Shown: positions 13,806-23,416, counted from the first letter of the stretch. The stretch: 64,000 nucleotides of DNA from an uncultured Bacteroidales bacterium (GCA_937907165.1 CALCUH010000072.1:15349-79348), one strand, 5' to 3'. Notes: a model not told the origin generated them from the sequence alone. Program-made: numbers and translations.

Positions 13806-16800
13806 TCAGAACGGAAGAACGTTCGAGACGTCGAATTGCTTAGCGCAGACCGGTTCCCACCATGGCGCCTGTGCTTGAGTGAAGTGTTCGCATTCCCAAC
13901 AGGATTTGTGTGTAGGGTGTTTGCATGGGGTTACATTAAAGAAGTCTTCATCGGTGGGTTCGTCTTTCATAACCGGAGGCTCGTATCTCGGAACGGTATC
14001 CATATCGACGAACATCTCGAAATCGCCGTACTCTGAAATGGTTTCCCGAGCTTTGTCAACCATCTTCTCATAATAACTCCGGTCGATGTCAGCTTCTTTC
14101 CCGAGAGTTTTTACCTGTTCAGATTCGAGCCATAGGAAACCTTTGGACCCAGTAGCTGCTGAATACTTAACATTGCCGTCCTTGTCTTTGCCCTCTCTGA
14201 GAAGCTCTTTTCCGCCACATCCGGGTTTGATAGGGCAGAATTGACCGACTCTTCCGATGAATTCTGGTTCTTTACCATCCTCTCTCAAGTGAAGAGATGA
14301 CGTGACGCTCATCGTTTCACACATATCCTCAAATTCGATTGGCTCATGGGTGAACAACGTTTTAAATACATACGGCACCGCAAATTGAGTGCCAGTAGCA
14401 GTCCATTCTCCGCCATGTTTTTTATTGTCGCCAGGCGCATAACCATAGAGCTTCTCGCAATCTTCAGGTTTTGCATATCGAGCAATGTAGACAGCGTCAT
14501 TAACGAGACACATACGCTCGTAAGTGGCCTCGTGCTCGAATGTATAACCATACTTCTTACCGAACTCCATAACGAAGTTGATAATCTTGTTATCCGCATT
14601 CGGAATCTTGATCGAGTCAGTTTTTATATGCGCCACCGTGTAACCAAGCTTCTTGACTTCCTGCTCGAGATTCATCATGAACAGTGCGCCACGCTTAGCG
14701 ACGATGTTGTCGATGTTACGAGGATCTTTGAATGGGTTATCGAACTTAGCTGCGGTCAGACCATAAACCGAGTTGATAGCTGTCTTGAGCGCATTTGCGA
14801 GTTGTTTTGAGGTGATCTTACCATCCTCGACCCACTTGATGTATTTAGTCAGCTTTCCACCAAGAATGTTATTGATCTCCGACCATGCTTCATGCTTGAT
14901 TGAGACACGTCCGTCCACGATCTCTTTGAACCGTTTAGTGAATTCCGGACCGAACAGACACTCTGCGATTGTCGAATGGGGATGCATAGACGCGACGTCT
15001 AGCAAGGCGTCCCAGAAATGCATTCCGGGTTCAGCGTAGACTCGACCGCCTTCACCGACCTCTTCTCCGAGGTATGTTGATTTACCATACTCGAACTTGT
15101 AGCCCGGGAAGTAAGGAAGAATTGAACCGGTGTTCTTTTCCCACCAATCCATCATTTCTGGACACGCATCATTGAGGAAATCGCGTACTGCTGCCGGAAG
15201 TTCTTTTACTGGTTCCGCAAGATTTCGATAGCAGAACTGGCTCTGCGGTTTCTTATTATTTCCGAAAATAATCTTGGTTGTCAACTGGTTTGTCGTATCG
15301 TTAACCGTCAGGTCGGCGATGTCAGCCAGAATCTGTCGCGCTACCCAGTCTGCTTCAAGATACCAGAACGCGGCCTCGGTCGAGATTACGTCGTTGTCAC
15401 AATACTCTGCTACTTTAGGCCATAACTCCTCCGGAACAGGTTCGTCCCATGGTAAACCGAGTTCTTGGTGATGTACACCCATCTTTATCTCGAGTTTCTT
15501 AAGGGACATCTTATTTCCGGCAGATGCAAAATCGTAGATATCGGTATATGACAGGTTATACGCCTCTCCGAAGAACCCCTTGCCTTGGTTAATGATATTC
15601 TGTGACAACTTATAGAGCTGCATGTTATCATATCCGATAAGACGACCATAAAGCATATGATTATCATATCTTCGAACGTTAAATCCGATGAGACGATTCT
15701 GTAATAAGCTCTCGATCTCTTGAGGCGTCGGATTGATAAGCCTTGTAACGGGCTTCAATCGAGACTCATAGATTGCTTTGATTATGTCTTCGAATGAATT
15801 GCTGTCCGGCTCAATGTATTTCCAGTTGACAAGAAAGAGGTTTTGAAACACCTCGACATCATAGAATACAATTGGAGCCTCTGCCAATTCATGATTTTCG
15901 GATGGTTCATCAGACTTGAATTTCATCTGAGAAACCATCTTTATGCATCTATCGGCCTGATTGGTTGAGTTAGCAGCAAAAGCAATGACCGCTCCATACA
16001 AATCAGAGACGTCATAATTCGCTCCGCTATCATACATATCGTTAAGCGCTTTAAGAATCATGCTGACACTCGAAGTTGTGTCGCCATGGATCTGTTTTGC
16101 AAGTGCTTTCTTGATTGTCGTTCTCAACCCTTTTTCAGACTGAAGGCTAGTCAGATTTACCATTGATTTGACCTTTTCTCCTTTCAAAGTCTTCAAAGGT
16201 AATCCAGAACTGATGGTCGCTACAGGTATATCGTTGCATTTTGTTAGGAGACGCCTTAAAGATGAATTCCCCGTGAACACCTTGATCTCGATATGATCGT
16301 CATAAAGTCTCTCAAGTTTACTAGCATCGCCTGAATAAATATAGTGCAGATGGATACCTGCCCCGCTCTTACTCAACTCAGCATATGTCTGAGGCCATTT
16401 TGACGATGCTTCCAGATTCTTCTCGAATGACTTGTTACCATTCTCGTCCGGGATATCAAAGTCTATGACAATGTGATTCTCCGGAACCTTAACATAGTGG
16501 AGTTCCATGGTGTCAATATCTTTAAGTGTCTTGTTCACTTTCTCCCACTTATATTTAGGTGTTCCTTCGTTATTGGCATACTGTGCCGGACAGTTAGCAA
16601 GCATTACATCAAGAAGCGAATCCTGTGCGATCATGTTAATCCACGAATTGACAGTTACAGTCTCTTCCTCCGGATCGTCCACGTCGCTGAATCGATCGTG
16701 TCTCAGTCGCCGGTATACACTTCGGATACGTTCACCGCTTGATGGATTATAACTTCGTTCGGAATACTCGTACCAATAGTTCATCAGCTCTTCTTTGAAT

Positions 16801-17999
16801 GTACGCAACGAGCACGGATATTGGACTTTAGCGTCCTCGACCCAATTCTTATACATCTCCCAAGCAGCTTTAAGAGTTGTCATGTCCTGCTTAGCAAACG
16901 TATCGAACGCGAATACCATGAAGTTGTAGAAATCGTTCGACGCAGACATCATTCGTACAGGGACATAGGAATCATAGGCTTCAGGATTAGCCTCGTAAAC
17001 CTCTTTGCAATGCCATGCGATCGCTCCGAGTTCGAACTTTATAAGCTTCATCAGACGGTTATATTCCTTAACCGGAAGCTTAATGCCCGTTGGCGACACG
17101 TCTATAAGTCTTCTCAAGATACCAGAACGCGAGTCCGAGATCCTTACAGGCTTATTCGTACCCATCAACAAGAAGGTTCTGAATGCCGTTGAGTACATTT
17201 TGCCGTATTTCGTGTTGACAGGCATATCTTCATGGGCGACAAGTGAATTGATTCGAGTGTTATCCTCGATTCGGCTCAAATCACCATCGTGTTGGATACC
17301 AACAAGCGGATTATCCTTAAGTGGTTCCAGAGCGAACTGACTGTTTGCGGAACCAAGGGCCTTCGAGTCAAAAGACGCAGTATAACCTTTGAATAGTTGG
17401 GCTATGATATTCAATATGGTTGATTTACCTGTACCTGGCGAACCATAAAACACAAGGAATTTCTGGATATACTTACTGTCGCCATTAACTATTGAACCGA
17501 TAGCCCATTCGATCTTCTTGCGTTCCTCGGGATCGTATAACGTAGAGATGATCTTATCCCATGCATCACATGGTCCTTTCTCAAGCGGATACTCAAGACG
17601 TTTAGATGCGTAACTGTCCCTCTTAAGTTCTGTGTTCGAGAAGCATAATTCATCGTCAAGCAGATGAAAGTTATCGCGGCATTGCTTTTGACAATACTTA
17701 TGCCATCGGTCAATTGATCCCGAATCGCTTAGCCGCATATACGCTCCGACCACTCGTTCTTCTGGATTCTCTCGCTTAACTTTCTCGACTACGCTTCTGA
17801 CCTCGGCATCAATCAAGGAGATTAATGTATCCTCTTCTGTTGACCACAATCCTGAATCTTCATTAAAGACGGCGTAGAAGTCCCCTCCTCGAATCATCAA
17901 ATCGTTAGATTTCATAATGAGAAACTCGGGTCGGACCTCTATCACCGCCTTGCCGTCTTTCTTGGTGCTGCGTGTAGCAACCTGTAAGAAATCTAGCAT
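13806..17999 (-). CDS. SF3 helicase - AEP primase-like - family B DNA polymerase fusion
   Basis: A 1397-residue protein. Residues 150-450: SF3/D5-type helicase with Walker A GSPGTGKS (186-193) and TNKPVRISD near 281. Residues about 500-600: AEP primase-like motifs IDFDIP (D513, D515), SGAGIHLHY (H550) and EIKVFTG (571). Residues 710-880: 3'-5' exonuclease (FYDVEVF, IGFNVRRYD, YCDND). Residues 995-1175: family B polymerase (DVASMHPHS motif A, KTAINSVYG motif B, KTDS motif C). All key residues appear intact. This single chain could unwind, prime, copy and proofread phage DNA. The order helicase then primase then polymerase is unusual. Primase activity is inferred. Confidence 0.85.
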   Translation of the reverse strand: MLDFLQVATRSTKKDGKAVIEVRPEFLIMKSNDLMIRGGDFYAVFNEDSGLWSTEEDTLISLIDAEVRSVVEKVKRENPEERVVGAYMRLSDSGSIDRWHKYCQKQCRDNFHLLDDELCFSNTELKRDSYASKRLEYPLEKGPCDAWDKIISTLYDPEERKKIEWAIGSIVNGDSKYIQKFLVFYGSPGTGKSTILNIIAQLFKGYTASFDSKALGSANSQFALEPLKDNPLVGIQHDGDLSRIEDNTRINSLVAHEDMPVNTKYGKMYSTAFRTFLLMGTNKPVRISDSRSGILRRLIDVSPTGIKLPVKEYNRLMKLIKFELGAIAWHCKEVYEANPEAYDSYVPVRMMSASNDFYNFMVFAFDTFAKQDMTTLKAAWEMYKNWVEDAKVQYPCSLRTFKEELMNYWYEYSERSYNPSSGERIRSVYRRLRHDRFSDVDDPEEETVTVNSWINMIAQDSLLDVMLANCPAQYANNEGTPKYKWEKVNKTLKDIDTMELHYVKVPENHIVIDFDIPDENGNKSFEKNLEASSKWPQTYAELSKSGAGIHLHYIYSGDASKLERLYDDHIEIKVFTGNSSLRRLLTKCNDIPVATISSGLPLKTLKGEKVKSMVNLTSLQSEKGLRTTIKKALAKQIHGDTTSSVSMILKALNDMYDSGANYDVSDLYGAVIAFAANSTNQADRCIKMVSQMKFKSDEPSENHELAEAPIVFYDVEVFQNLFLVNWKYIEPDSNSFEDIIKAIYESRLKPVTRLINPTPQEIESLLQNRLIGFNVRRYDNHMLYGRLIGYDNMQLYKLSQNIINQGKGFFGEAYNLSYTDIYDFASAGNKMSLKKLEIKMGVHHQELGLPWDEPVPEELWPKVAEYCDNDVISTEAAFWYLEADWVARQILADIADLTVNDTTNQLTTKIIFGNNKKPQSQFCYRNLAEPVKELPAAVRDFLNDACPEMMDWWEKNTGSILPYFPGYKFEYGKSTYLGEEVGEGGRVYAEPGMHFWDALLDVASMHPHSTIAECLFGPEFTKRFKEIVDGRVSIKHEAWSEINNILGGKLTKYIKWVEDGKITSKQLANALKTAINSVYGLTAAKFDNPFKDPRNIDNIVAKRGALFMMNLEQEVKKLGYTVAHIKTDSIKIPNADNKIINFVMEFGKKYGYTFEHEATYERMCLVNDAVYIARYAKPEDCEKLYGYAPGDNKKHGGEWTATGTQFAVPYVFKTLFTHEPIEFEDMCETMSVTSSLHLREDGKEPEFIGRVGQFCPIKPGCGGKELLREGKDKDGNVKYSAATGSKGFLWLESEQVKTLGKEADIDRSYYEKMVDKARETISEYGDFEMFVDMDTVPRYEPPVMKDEPTDEDFFNVTPCKHPTHKSCWECEHFTQAQAPWWEPVCAKQFDVSNVLPF

Positions 18000-18020
18000 T
18001 TACGCAGCCTCCTTCGTTTA

Positions 18021-18401
18021 TTATACGAATGTCGCTTCGTCTTCCTCTGTCTCAATCGGGGAACCGCAGCATTCTCTTATCTGTTTGTCGAACTCGATGA
18101 TCTTGCCCTTAAGCATTTCTTTATCCCTCTCGTTCTTGATGACATACGCGATGCCTCCGATGACAATGAGCGCAAGACCGAGCTTTGACGCTTTGCCTTT
18201 CATCTTCTTTGTAAGTCCTTTAGTGATGTCGAAGAGCTCGGAGATGTCTGCCTGATGGTCATGAAGAGCATCTCCAAGTTCATTGATAGATTCGAGAAAT
18301 CCGCGATTATTCACATTGGAAGCAGCAATAAGCGCTCCCATCTTTGCTTCGACAGTCATTCCAGCAGTTCGGATGACGTCGTCTTCTCTCAACATCGCCA
18401 T
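18021..18401 (-). CDS. Single-TM protein, 126 aa
   Basis: Start MAMLREDDVIRTAGMTVEAK behind GAGGAGGAAAAAGATT. A helical N-terminal domain, one span (residues about 80-97, LGLALIVIGGIAYVI), then a charged tail ending in an acidic stretch. It overlaps neither neighbour and sits 21 bases upstream of the polymerase. Function unknown. Confidence 0.7.
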   Translation of the reverse strand: MAMLREDDVIRTAGMTVEAKMGALIAASNVNNRGFLESINELGDALHDHQADISELFDITKGLTKKMKGKASKLGLALIVIGGIAYVIKNERDKEMLKGKIIEFDKQIRECCGSPIETEEDEATFV

Positions 18402-18415
18402 AATCTTTTTCCTCC

Positions 18416-18955
18416 TCATTCAAAGTGAAGTTTCTCATTGATATACCACATCGCCTGGAACCATATCTCGACATTCCGAAGATCCCTACGACAATGCGAT
18501 AAACGGAAGAGACCGCCATTGCCATTGCGAGCATATCTATGGCATAGAATGTTTTTAACGACCTCGCTTACCTCGCGCTTGTCAAAGTTCTCGTCGTTAA
18601 ACTCGTATAATCCGGAAGATTTCAGCATGGCTTTAAACCATCGAGACGTCTGATCTCCGAATTCCGGATCACCGGTGATCTCTTCCTCGATTCTCAACGA
18701 TAAAGCTACCATCATCTCCAGCATAGAGCACGGAACATCGTCCAGCCAAGCAGAAACAAGTCGGTAATGGTATTGTTTCTCGTCAGCGAATCGATATCTC
18801 AAGTTAATCCCATCCTCATATCGATTTCCATCCATCGGAATTGTATATGTGAAATCGACTGAGAACAGGAAAAACAGGAGATCTCGATGGTTTCTGCACC
18901 CAATAAAGTGACATAACCACTCGAAATACTCCTGTTTAAGTTCCTTTCTATTCAT
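18416..18955 (-). CDS. Conserved phage protein, 179 aa
   Basis: A soluble helical protein starting MNRKELKQEYFEWLCHFIGC with aromatic-rich ends (WFQAMWYINEKLHFE). Similar proteins, as I recall, occur next to replication genes of gut Firmicutes phages. Function unknown. It overlaps the stop of the 18955 gene. Confidence 0.7.
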   Translation of the reverse strand: MNRKELKQEYFEWLCHFIGCRNHRDLLFFLFSVDFTYTIPMDGNRYEDGINLRYRFADEKQYHYRLVSAWLDDVPCSMLEMMVALSLRIEEEITGDPEFGDQTSRWFKAMLKSSGLYEFNDENFDKREVSEVVKNILCHRYARNGNGGLFRLSHCRRDLRNVEIWFQAMWYINEKLHFE

Positions 18956-19491
18956 TACTCCTCCGTCTGAGGCGGATCGTTATATGTGAAACCCTCTCTC
19001 AGGATCTCATAATCGCATCTCCGTTCTTCATTACGGACATACACGACATCATCGTCATCGAAATGATTGACGAAATCCTCTCCGATCGCCTCATCTACAT
19101 CTTCCACGATGTTATCATATTCATCGGTGACGACGCCGTCTTCGAAGTAGGAATATGTCACACAGGTATCCATTGTACCATCTCTGAACTCGTCCGCGTC
19201 AATGATATACGGACCCTTTTTGCTCTCGTCCTTCGTTTTCGCATATTCCTTGACAGCTTTGTGATACTTGGTTTTCTCTGGATCGCTGTCCTCTTCTTCC
19301 GCCGGCTCGTCTTCCTCTTCTTCAGTTTCCGGTTTAGACTCGATCTTCGGTTGATCCTCCGCTTCGCATGCGGAGTACTTCTTAACCGTTTCATCGATCA
19401 TATCATTGAAATATTTCTTAGCATAGGTCCATGTGCCATATGCTCCGATAGCTGCGCCCGCCACAAAGGCAACAATAGATTTATTACTCAT
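18955..19491 (-). CDS. Membrane-anchored acidic protein, 178 aa
   Basis: An N-terminal span (residues 5-22, SIVAFVAGAAIGAYGTW) is followed by a Glu/Asp-rich disordered linker (residues 45-75) and a conserved C-terminal domain with PYIIDADEFRDG and CDYEILREG. The C-terminal domain recurs in many siphophage membrane proteins. It is probably a membrane tether with a cytoplasmic adaptor domain. RBS GGAGGCCATTTTATC. Confidence 0.75.
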   Translation of the reverse strand: MSNKSIVAFVAGAAIGAYGTWTYAKKYFNDMIDETVKKYSACEAEDQPKIESKPETEEEEDEPAEEEDSDPEKTKYHKAVKEYAKTKDESKKGPYIIDADEFRDGTMDTCVTYSYFEDGVVTDEYDNIVEDVDEAIGEDFVNHFDDDDVVYVRNEERRCDYEILREGFTYNDPPQTEE

Positions 19492-19506
19492 GATAAAATG
19501 GCCTCC

Positions 19507-19737
19507 TTACCATTTGATATTGCTTTCATTCGAGATCGTCATCCTCTGATGAACCCTGAATTCGGTGTTTTGTATCATTTGTTCGTATCTTCTCTCTGCT
19601 ACTTCAATGCCATAGCGATGAGCGTTACGGCGTTCTTCCTTTCTTGCGTCCCTCTTTACCATTTCTACAGAGAGAACCTGAAGACAGATGAGAACTGCTA
19701 TTGCCATAAGAACAAAGATAACACATAAGATTTTCAT
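19507..19737 (-). CDS. Small single-TM protein, 76 aa
   Basis: The N-terminal span MKILCVIFVLMAIAVLICLQ (no cleavage site visible) is followed by a basic helical tail (KRDARKEERRNAHRYGIEVA). The RBS is GAAAGGAGAAAACGAA. It is sandwiched between other membrane-protein genes. Confidence 0.7.
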   Translation of the reverse strand: MKILCVIFVLMAIAVLICLQVLSVEMVKRDARKEERRNAHRYGIEVAERRYEQMIQNTEFRVHQRMTISNESNIKW

Positions 19738-19766
19738 TTCGTTTTCTCCTTTCAGTTTAACAAAGA

Positions 19767-20756
19767 TTAACTCGCTTTCTTTTCCTTATATTTGTTATAC
19801 GCGTAGAGGATATCGCCGTCCACATTGAATTCCAACAGGAACGAGGACTCGCCGGGCATCTCTTCACCATTGCGGTACGCTCTGTAAATCGGTTCAAGAC
19901 CGAAATCAATGAAATTATCACCATGGTGATTCGGATTGTCGGGCTCATAAGTCCAGCCGACAACGCCACCCTTAGCTGTGGGGTTCAGACCGAGACGCTC
20001 GCGAACCTCATTCAAAGTGATCGGACGACCTTTGAGGCATTGGAGCTTATGGTTGAGGTATGCTTGTTCACCCTTAAGCCATCCGAGGTTACGCTCTGCA
20101 TCGTTCCACCAATTAGTGTTCTTAATGCCATCCGGATTGTACTCGGTGAACAATGCCGTATAGTCGTCGTCATCGGTAACCATAACGGTCAGCTTATCCT
20201 TGATTTCGTTTCCGTCGGCGTCTACCTTGACAGTCTCGATCTCCTTAGCTTTCATGTCACAGTAGATTGCTTTGTCCTCTTCCGGTCCAAACTTATCAGC
20301 TACCTTCTTGCGATACGCCTTGAACTTCGCCGCAAGCGCCGCATATGCCGCCGAAGCTGCTGCCAGACGCTCGGCGAGGATCTTATAACCCTTGATCTGA
20401 CAGAAGATAGAAAGACCGATAAGAATACAAGCAAGAAGATACACCTTACCACACTTAACACCGGTCTTCAGAAGCGAGATGTAAGTGTCTTTCTTTGCGT
20501 CTTTATGGGTATATTCGACCTCTTTGCCCTCAGCATCGACGGTCTTACCTGCTTCCTCACACTTCTTGATGGTTTCGACCTGCTTCTTGTGCTCTTCGAT
20601 GATTGGCTGAGCTTTGATGGTGGCACCACAGGCAGCAATAACACCTGCGACTGTTGTCACGATACCACAAACGAGCAGGATTTCGGGGCTCTTTTTCTTG
20701 AGATCCCATTTGGTTCTTGTGATGAATCCCTTAGCGGATTCGATGATATTTACCAT
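19767..20756 (-). CDS. Two-TM phage membrane protein, paralog 1 (329 aa)
   Basis: The N-terminal segment (FITRTKWDLKKKSPEILLVC, then GIVTTVAGVIAACGATIKA) gives span 1. A second hydrophobic region lies near residues 100-120 (GKVYLLACILIGLSIFC), and the rest is a large charged C-terminal domain. It shares this layout with 22019, 23453 and 62704, a family I recall being labelled DUF6353 in phages. The C-terminal domain keeps a WxxDxExNLG / GRPITLNEV block. Biochemical role unknown. Confidence 0.75.
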   Translation of the reverse strand: MVNIIESAKGFITRTKWDLKKKSPEILLVCGIVTTVAGVIAACGATIKAQPIIEEHKKQVETIKKCEEAGKTVDAEGKEVEYTHKDAKKDTYISLLKTGVKCGKVYLLACILIGLSIFCQIKGYKILAERLAAASAAYAALAAKFKAYRKKVADKFGPEEDKAIYCDMKAKEIETVKVDADGNEIKDKLTVMVTDDDDYTALFTEYNPDGIKNTNWWNDAERNLGWLKGEQAYLNHKLQCLKGRPITLNEVRERLGLNPTAKGGVVGWTYEPDNPNHHGDNFIDFGLEPIYRAYRNGEEMPGESSFLLEFNVDGDILYAYNKYKEKKAS

Positions 20757-20769
20757 AGTAGATTCTCCT

Positions 20770-21471
20770 TTATCTTAAATCGTTAACATTCTTCGGCTTG
20801 GGAAGGATAATGAGGTATGGTCTTCTACGGTCGCGGGTCTTGGTCCAGTCTGCCGAATCGAGCTTAGACCATCCCTTTTCATCATCAGTCCATACGATTT
20901 CCGACTCGTTATCGGTAAGCTCGTACAGATTGGCAACTGTAGCGTATCCAGTCTCCTTGATCCTCTCGCGAAGCTGGAAGATTACGTCCTCTGCCTCTTT
21001 GCGAGTACGTACTCGGACATTGTTGTATCTGAGACGCTCTTCTTCGTCATCACAATCATCGTCGTCATCGTCGTCATATCTGCGATAACGTCTGCTACCG
21101 CGATCTGATTTTTTATTTGAGATGGATCTGTAGTTCGTTCTGCCGCCCCTACTCCGTCTGGTGCTGCTGTCTGACGAACCAAAGCCGTTCTTCTCGAAGA
21201 TGAATCCGACCGCTTCGGTGAGACCTTCAAGCACAATTCCACCGATACCATCAATAGTATCCATGATACCCGGAATGACTACAGTCTCAATCACGTACTC
21301 GCGGATACTATCTCCATCTCTCTTGAACAGAGAATAGAGAAAGCTATCCTTATGCTTGTCGGGTCGTCCATTAGCAACTGTCTCCATTGCTTTATATCCC
21401 TCAGGACGTCTTTTGCTATCGGATTCTCTTGACTCACGGTCACGATGGCTATTTCCTGTCAATTCTGCCAT
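20770..21471 (-). CDS. Conserved phage protein with disordered centre, 233 aa
   Basis: An N-terminal charged part, a hydrophobic helix (residues about 60-90, YVIETVVIPGIMDTIDGIGG), an Arg/Ser then poly-Asp linker (about 105-140), and a C-terminal domain (RTRKEAEDVIFQLRERIKET, then GYATVANLYEL). The C-terminal domain is common in Firmicutes phages and unassigned. Start ATG behind GAAAGGAGTAATAC. Confidence 0.7.
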   Translation of the reverse strand: MAELTGNSHRDRESRESDSKRRPEGYKAMETVANGRPDKHKDSFLYSLFKRDGDSIREYVIETVVIPGIMDTIDGIGGIVLEGLTEAVGFIFEKNGFGSSDSSTRRSRGGRTNYRSISNKKSDRGSRRYRRYDDDDDDDCDDEEERLRYNNVRVRTRKEAEDVIFQLRERIKETGYATVANLYELTDNESEIVWTDDEKGWSKLDSADWTKTRDRRRPYLIILPKPKNVNDLR

Positions 21472-21487
21472 GTATTACTCCTTTCTG

Positions 21488-21529
21488 AAAAGTGAAGAGC
21501 ACTCGCAACTAATACGAATGCTCTCCGTT
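21488..21529 (-). terminator. Terminator after the 21544 gene
   Basis: Minus strand GGAGAGCATTCGTATTAGTT, then GCGAGTGCTCTTC and a TTTTC run. Confidence 0.6.
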
Positions 21530-21543
21530 TGTAGACATCTCAA

Positions 21544-21942
21544 TTACTTTTCCTTGGTTTCCTCCTCGGAATCCACAACTTTTGCTTCTGCCTTGGGAAC
21601 CTCCTCTGTCTTAGCTGCTTCGGTTGTCGCTTCCGCCGCGCGCTTGTCCAGTTCTGCCTTAACAGCTTTCTCAACCATCGGCTGGATCAGTTTGTTAACA
21701 CCTTTGGTGACCGGTTTCTTCACCAGTTTGAACAGCACGATTGCCGTTACACCGATGACAAGTCCAATGGTCTTACCCTTAGAGTGTTTCTTCACTGTCT
21801 CCGGGATGGCCTCGACAACTGCCGGGGCATACTCCTGAATAGCCTGCGCTGCGGGAACGATTGTCTCCTCAGCGATTGCCTCGATCGTAGGAACAGTTTC
21901 CTCAACGACCTCTTCCATTGCATTGTTCATCATTTCTTCCAT
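21544..21942 (-). CDS. Single-TM acidic/helical protein, 132 aa
   Basis: Start MEEMMNNAMEEVVEETVPTI behind GAAAGGAGAATCTATC. An acidic N-terminal helix, one span (residues about 57-72, KTIGLVIGVTAIVLFKLV), then a Lys/Glu/Ala helical tail. It has its own promoter (21991-22017) and terminator. Confidence 0.7.
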   Translation of the reverse strand: MEEMMNNAMEEVVEETVPTIEAIAEETIVPAAQAIQEYAPAVVEAIPETVKKHSKGKTIGLVIGVTAIVLFKLVKKPVTKGVNKLIQPMVEKAVKAELDKRAAEATTEAAKTEEVPKAEAKVVDSEEETKEK

Positions 21943-21990
21943 GATAGATTCTCCTTTCGGTTTGAAAAATTTTGATTCGGGATGTCTTCC

Positions 21991-22017
21991 CATAATAATC
22001 CTTGCAAAAAGTGCGCG
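21991..22017 (-). promoter_or_regulatory. Repeated phage promoter
   Basis: Minus strand CGCGCACTTTTTGCA, gap, TTATTATGGG. It drives 21544. Confidence 0.6.
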
Positions 22018-22018
22018 T

Positions 22019-22840
22019 TCATCGAATATAGTCGGGAGTGTGATGTCGCTTGAATCCCATGACATAACACGGGGTTCCATCGTCCCAGTGGTCTTGCTCC
22101 ATGGGCATACCGTCGATGTCGAGGTCGAACTCAATACCGCCGCATTCCGCTGTCCATCCAAGCATTGGTGAAACAGCCGTATGACGGAGTTTCGGATATG
22201 CGCCAAGCTCATTAAGTTCGTCATACAAGTCTTCAATAGTCACGTATGGTTCCAGACCCGTATAAAGCCGCTTGTTAAGGGCAACTTCCGCTTTTTGCAG
22301 CATGTCTGTACTTGCGTAAAATGGCGTATTGCTAAGCGGATCCAAGAATGGATGGATTCCTGGGATATTCAGCTGTCTCGGCGTCGGAAGATTACTGACC
22401 GCTTCCTGTGCGGGTTTGTCCTTGGCTATTTGCTTTCTGACCTCAGATTTGAGTTCGTCGGCTTTCTCCTCGCCAAACATCTCTTCGGATTTCTCCTCAT
22501 AATACTTGATGACTCCTTGAGATAATGCAAAAGCGGATGCCCAGTCTGCAATCCTGTCATTCTGGATTTTCATGGCTTTTATAGCGCATGCCACTCCGGT
22601 GCCGAATGCGATTGCTGCGCCGATGTACGGTTTCCAAGCCGCTTTAACCTTTTCGAGAGGAGTCAGCTCGTCCTCTTTCTCATCTTCAGCCCTCACAATC
22701 AGATCCTCTGCCTTTGGTGTTGCTCTCACGGCCAAGAAATCCGAAGTCAGAAAACTCGTGATTGCGAAAACTGTTAAGAGTTCCGGGGTTCTTTTCGTCA
22801 CCCCTTTCGCTACATTATTGACAATTGCTTTCCAATTCAC
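22019..22840 (-). CDS. Two-TM phage membrane protein, paralog 2 (273 aa)
   Basis: A GTG start at 22838-22840 follows AAAGGAGCGATAAAG; an upstream in-frame ATG would swallow this site. N-terminal span (TPELLTVFAITSFLTSDFLA), second span (PYIGAAIAFGTGVACAIKAM), then helical and C-terminal domains with NKRLYTGLEPYVTIEDLYDE. Homologous layout to 19767, 23453 and 62704. Function unknown. Confidence 0.75.
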   Translation of the reverse strand: MNWKAIVNNVAKGVTKRTPELLTVFAITSFLTSDFLAVRATPKAEDLIVRAEDEKEDELTPLEKVKAAWKPYIGAAIAFGTGVACAIKAMKIQNDRIADWASAFALSQGVIKYYEEKSEEMFGEEKADELKSEVRKQIAKDKPAQEAVSNLPTPRQLNIPGIHPFLDPLSNTPFYASTDMLQKAEVALNKRLYTGLEPYVTIEDLYDELNELGAYPKLRHTAVSPMLGWTAECGGIEFDLDIDGMPMEQDHWDDGTPCYVMGFKRHHTPDYIR

Positions 22841-22854
22841 CTTTATCGCTCCTT

Positions 22855-23169
22855 TCAACTGGTTAATATCATGTCGATGAGATCATCAACCGCTGCTGCC
22901 ATTACGCCGAATGTCCTATCGCTATCAAGACCGGTATGCGCCCAAGTATCATACTTAGTAAAAAGCTGGTCTAAGATATTGATCGGCGTATCTTGGCCCA
23001 TACGAACCTCTTTATACGCCTCTTTAATAGCATATTCGTAGTAGAAATTCTTATCATCAGACACATAAATCATCGGGTGATGGATGAGATAGTGCCTGAT
23101 GAGATTACAAGCGCGTTTCTTGGTCGACATAAAAGCCTTATTTAACCTCCTTGTCCGTTCGCTCATCAT
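22855..23169 (-). CDS. Hypothetical protein, 104 aa
   Basis: Start MMSERTRRLNKAFMSTKKRA behind GAGAGGAGAAAAGG. A basic N-terminus and a helical soluble body, with HYLIHHPMIYVSDDKNFYYE. It overlaps the upstream region of paralog 2 and is probably in the same transcript. Function unknown. Confidence 0.65.
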   Translation of the reverse strand: MMSERTRRLNKAFMSTKKRACNLIRHYLIHHPMIYVSDDKNFYYEYAIKEAYKEVRMGQDTPINILDQLFTKYDTWAHTGLDSDRTFGVMAAAVDDLIDMILTS

Positions 23170-23189
23170 CCTTTTCTCCTCTCTCGAAA

Positions 23190-23217
23190 AGCAAAAGCGG
23201 GTACTAAGACCCGCCAT
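23190..23217 (-). terminator. Terminator after the 23204 gene
   Basis: GCGGGTCTTAGTACCCGC hairpin followed by TTTTGCTTTT on the minus strand; it overlaps the last codons of the gene. Confidence 0.65.
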
Positions 23218-23398
23218 GCTGCTTTAATGTTTTTGCTAATTCTGCGAACTTGTCGGTAACCTTTTCGTCTAACAATTGATCGATCTCGAGCGACTGCTTC
23301 TTATCGGTAATCAATGACCCAGCGATACTTGCTATTGCGCCGAGCCCGACCATCACCTTTGAAGCGATGTCGAGAGTCTTCATGAGTTTTGTGTTCAT
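23204..23398 (-). CDS. Small single-TM protein, 64 aa
   Basis: Span at residues about 11-29 (ASKVMVGLGAIASIAGSLIT) followed by a charged helix. RBS GGAAAGGAGGTAAGCCTTA and its own promoter at 23417-23441. Function unknown. Confidence 0.7.
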   Translation of the reverse strand: MNTKLMKTLDIASKVMVGLGAIASIAGSLITDKKQSLEIDQLLDEKVTDKFAELAKTLKQHGGS

Positions 23399-23416
23399 TA
23401 AGGCTTACCTCCTTTC

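Noticed and set aside
20982..21254. 90-codon frame overlapping the poly-Asp protein
   Set aside because: Low-complexity alternate frame of GAT repeats; the main frame has the ribosome binding site and conserved C-terminus.
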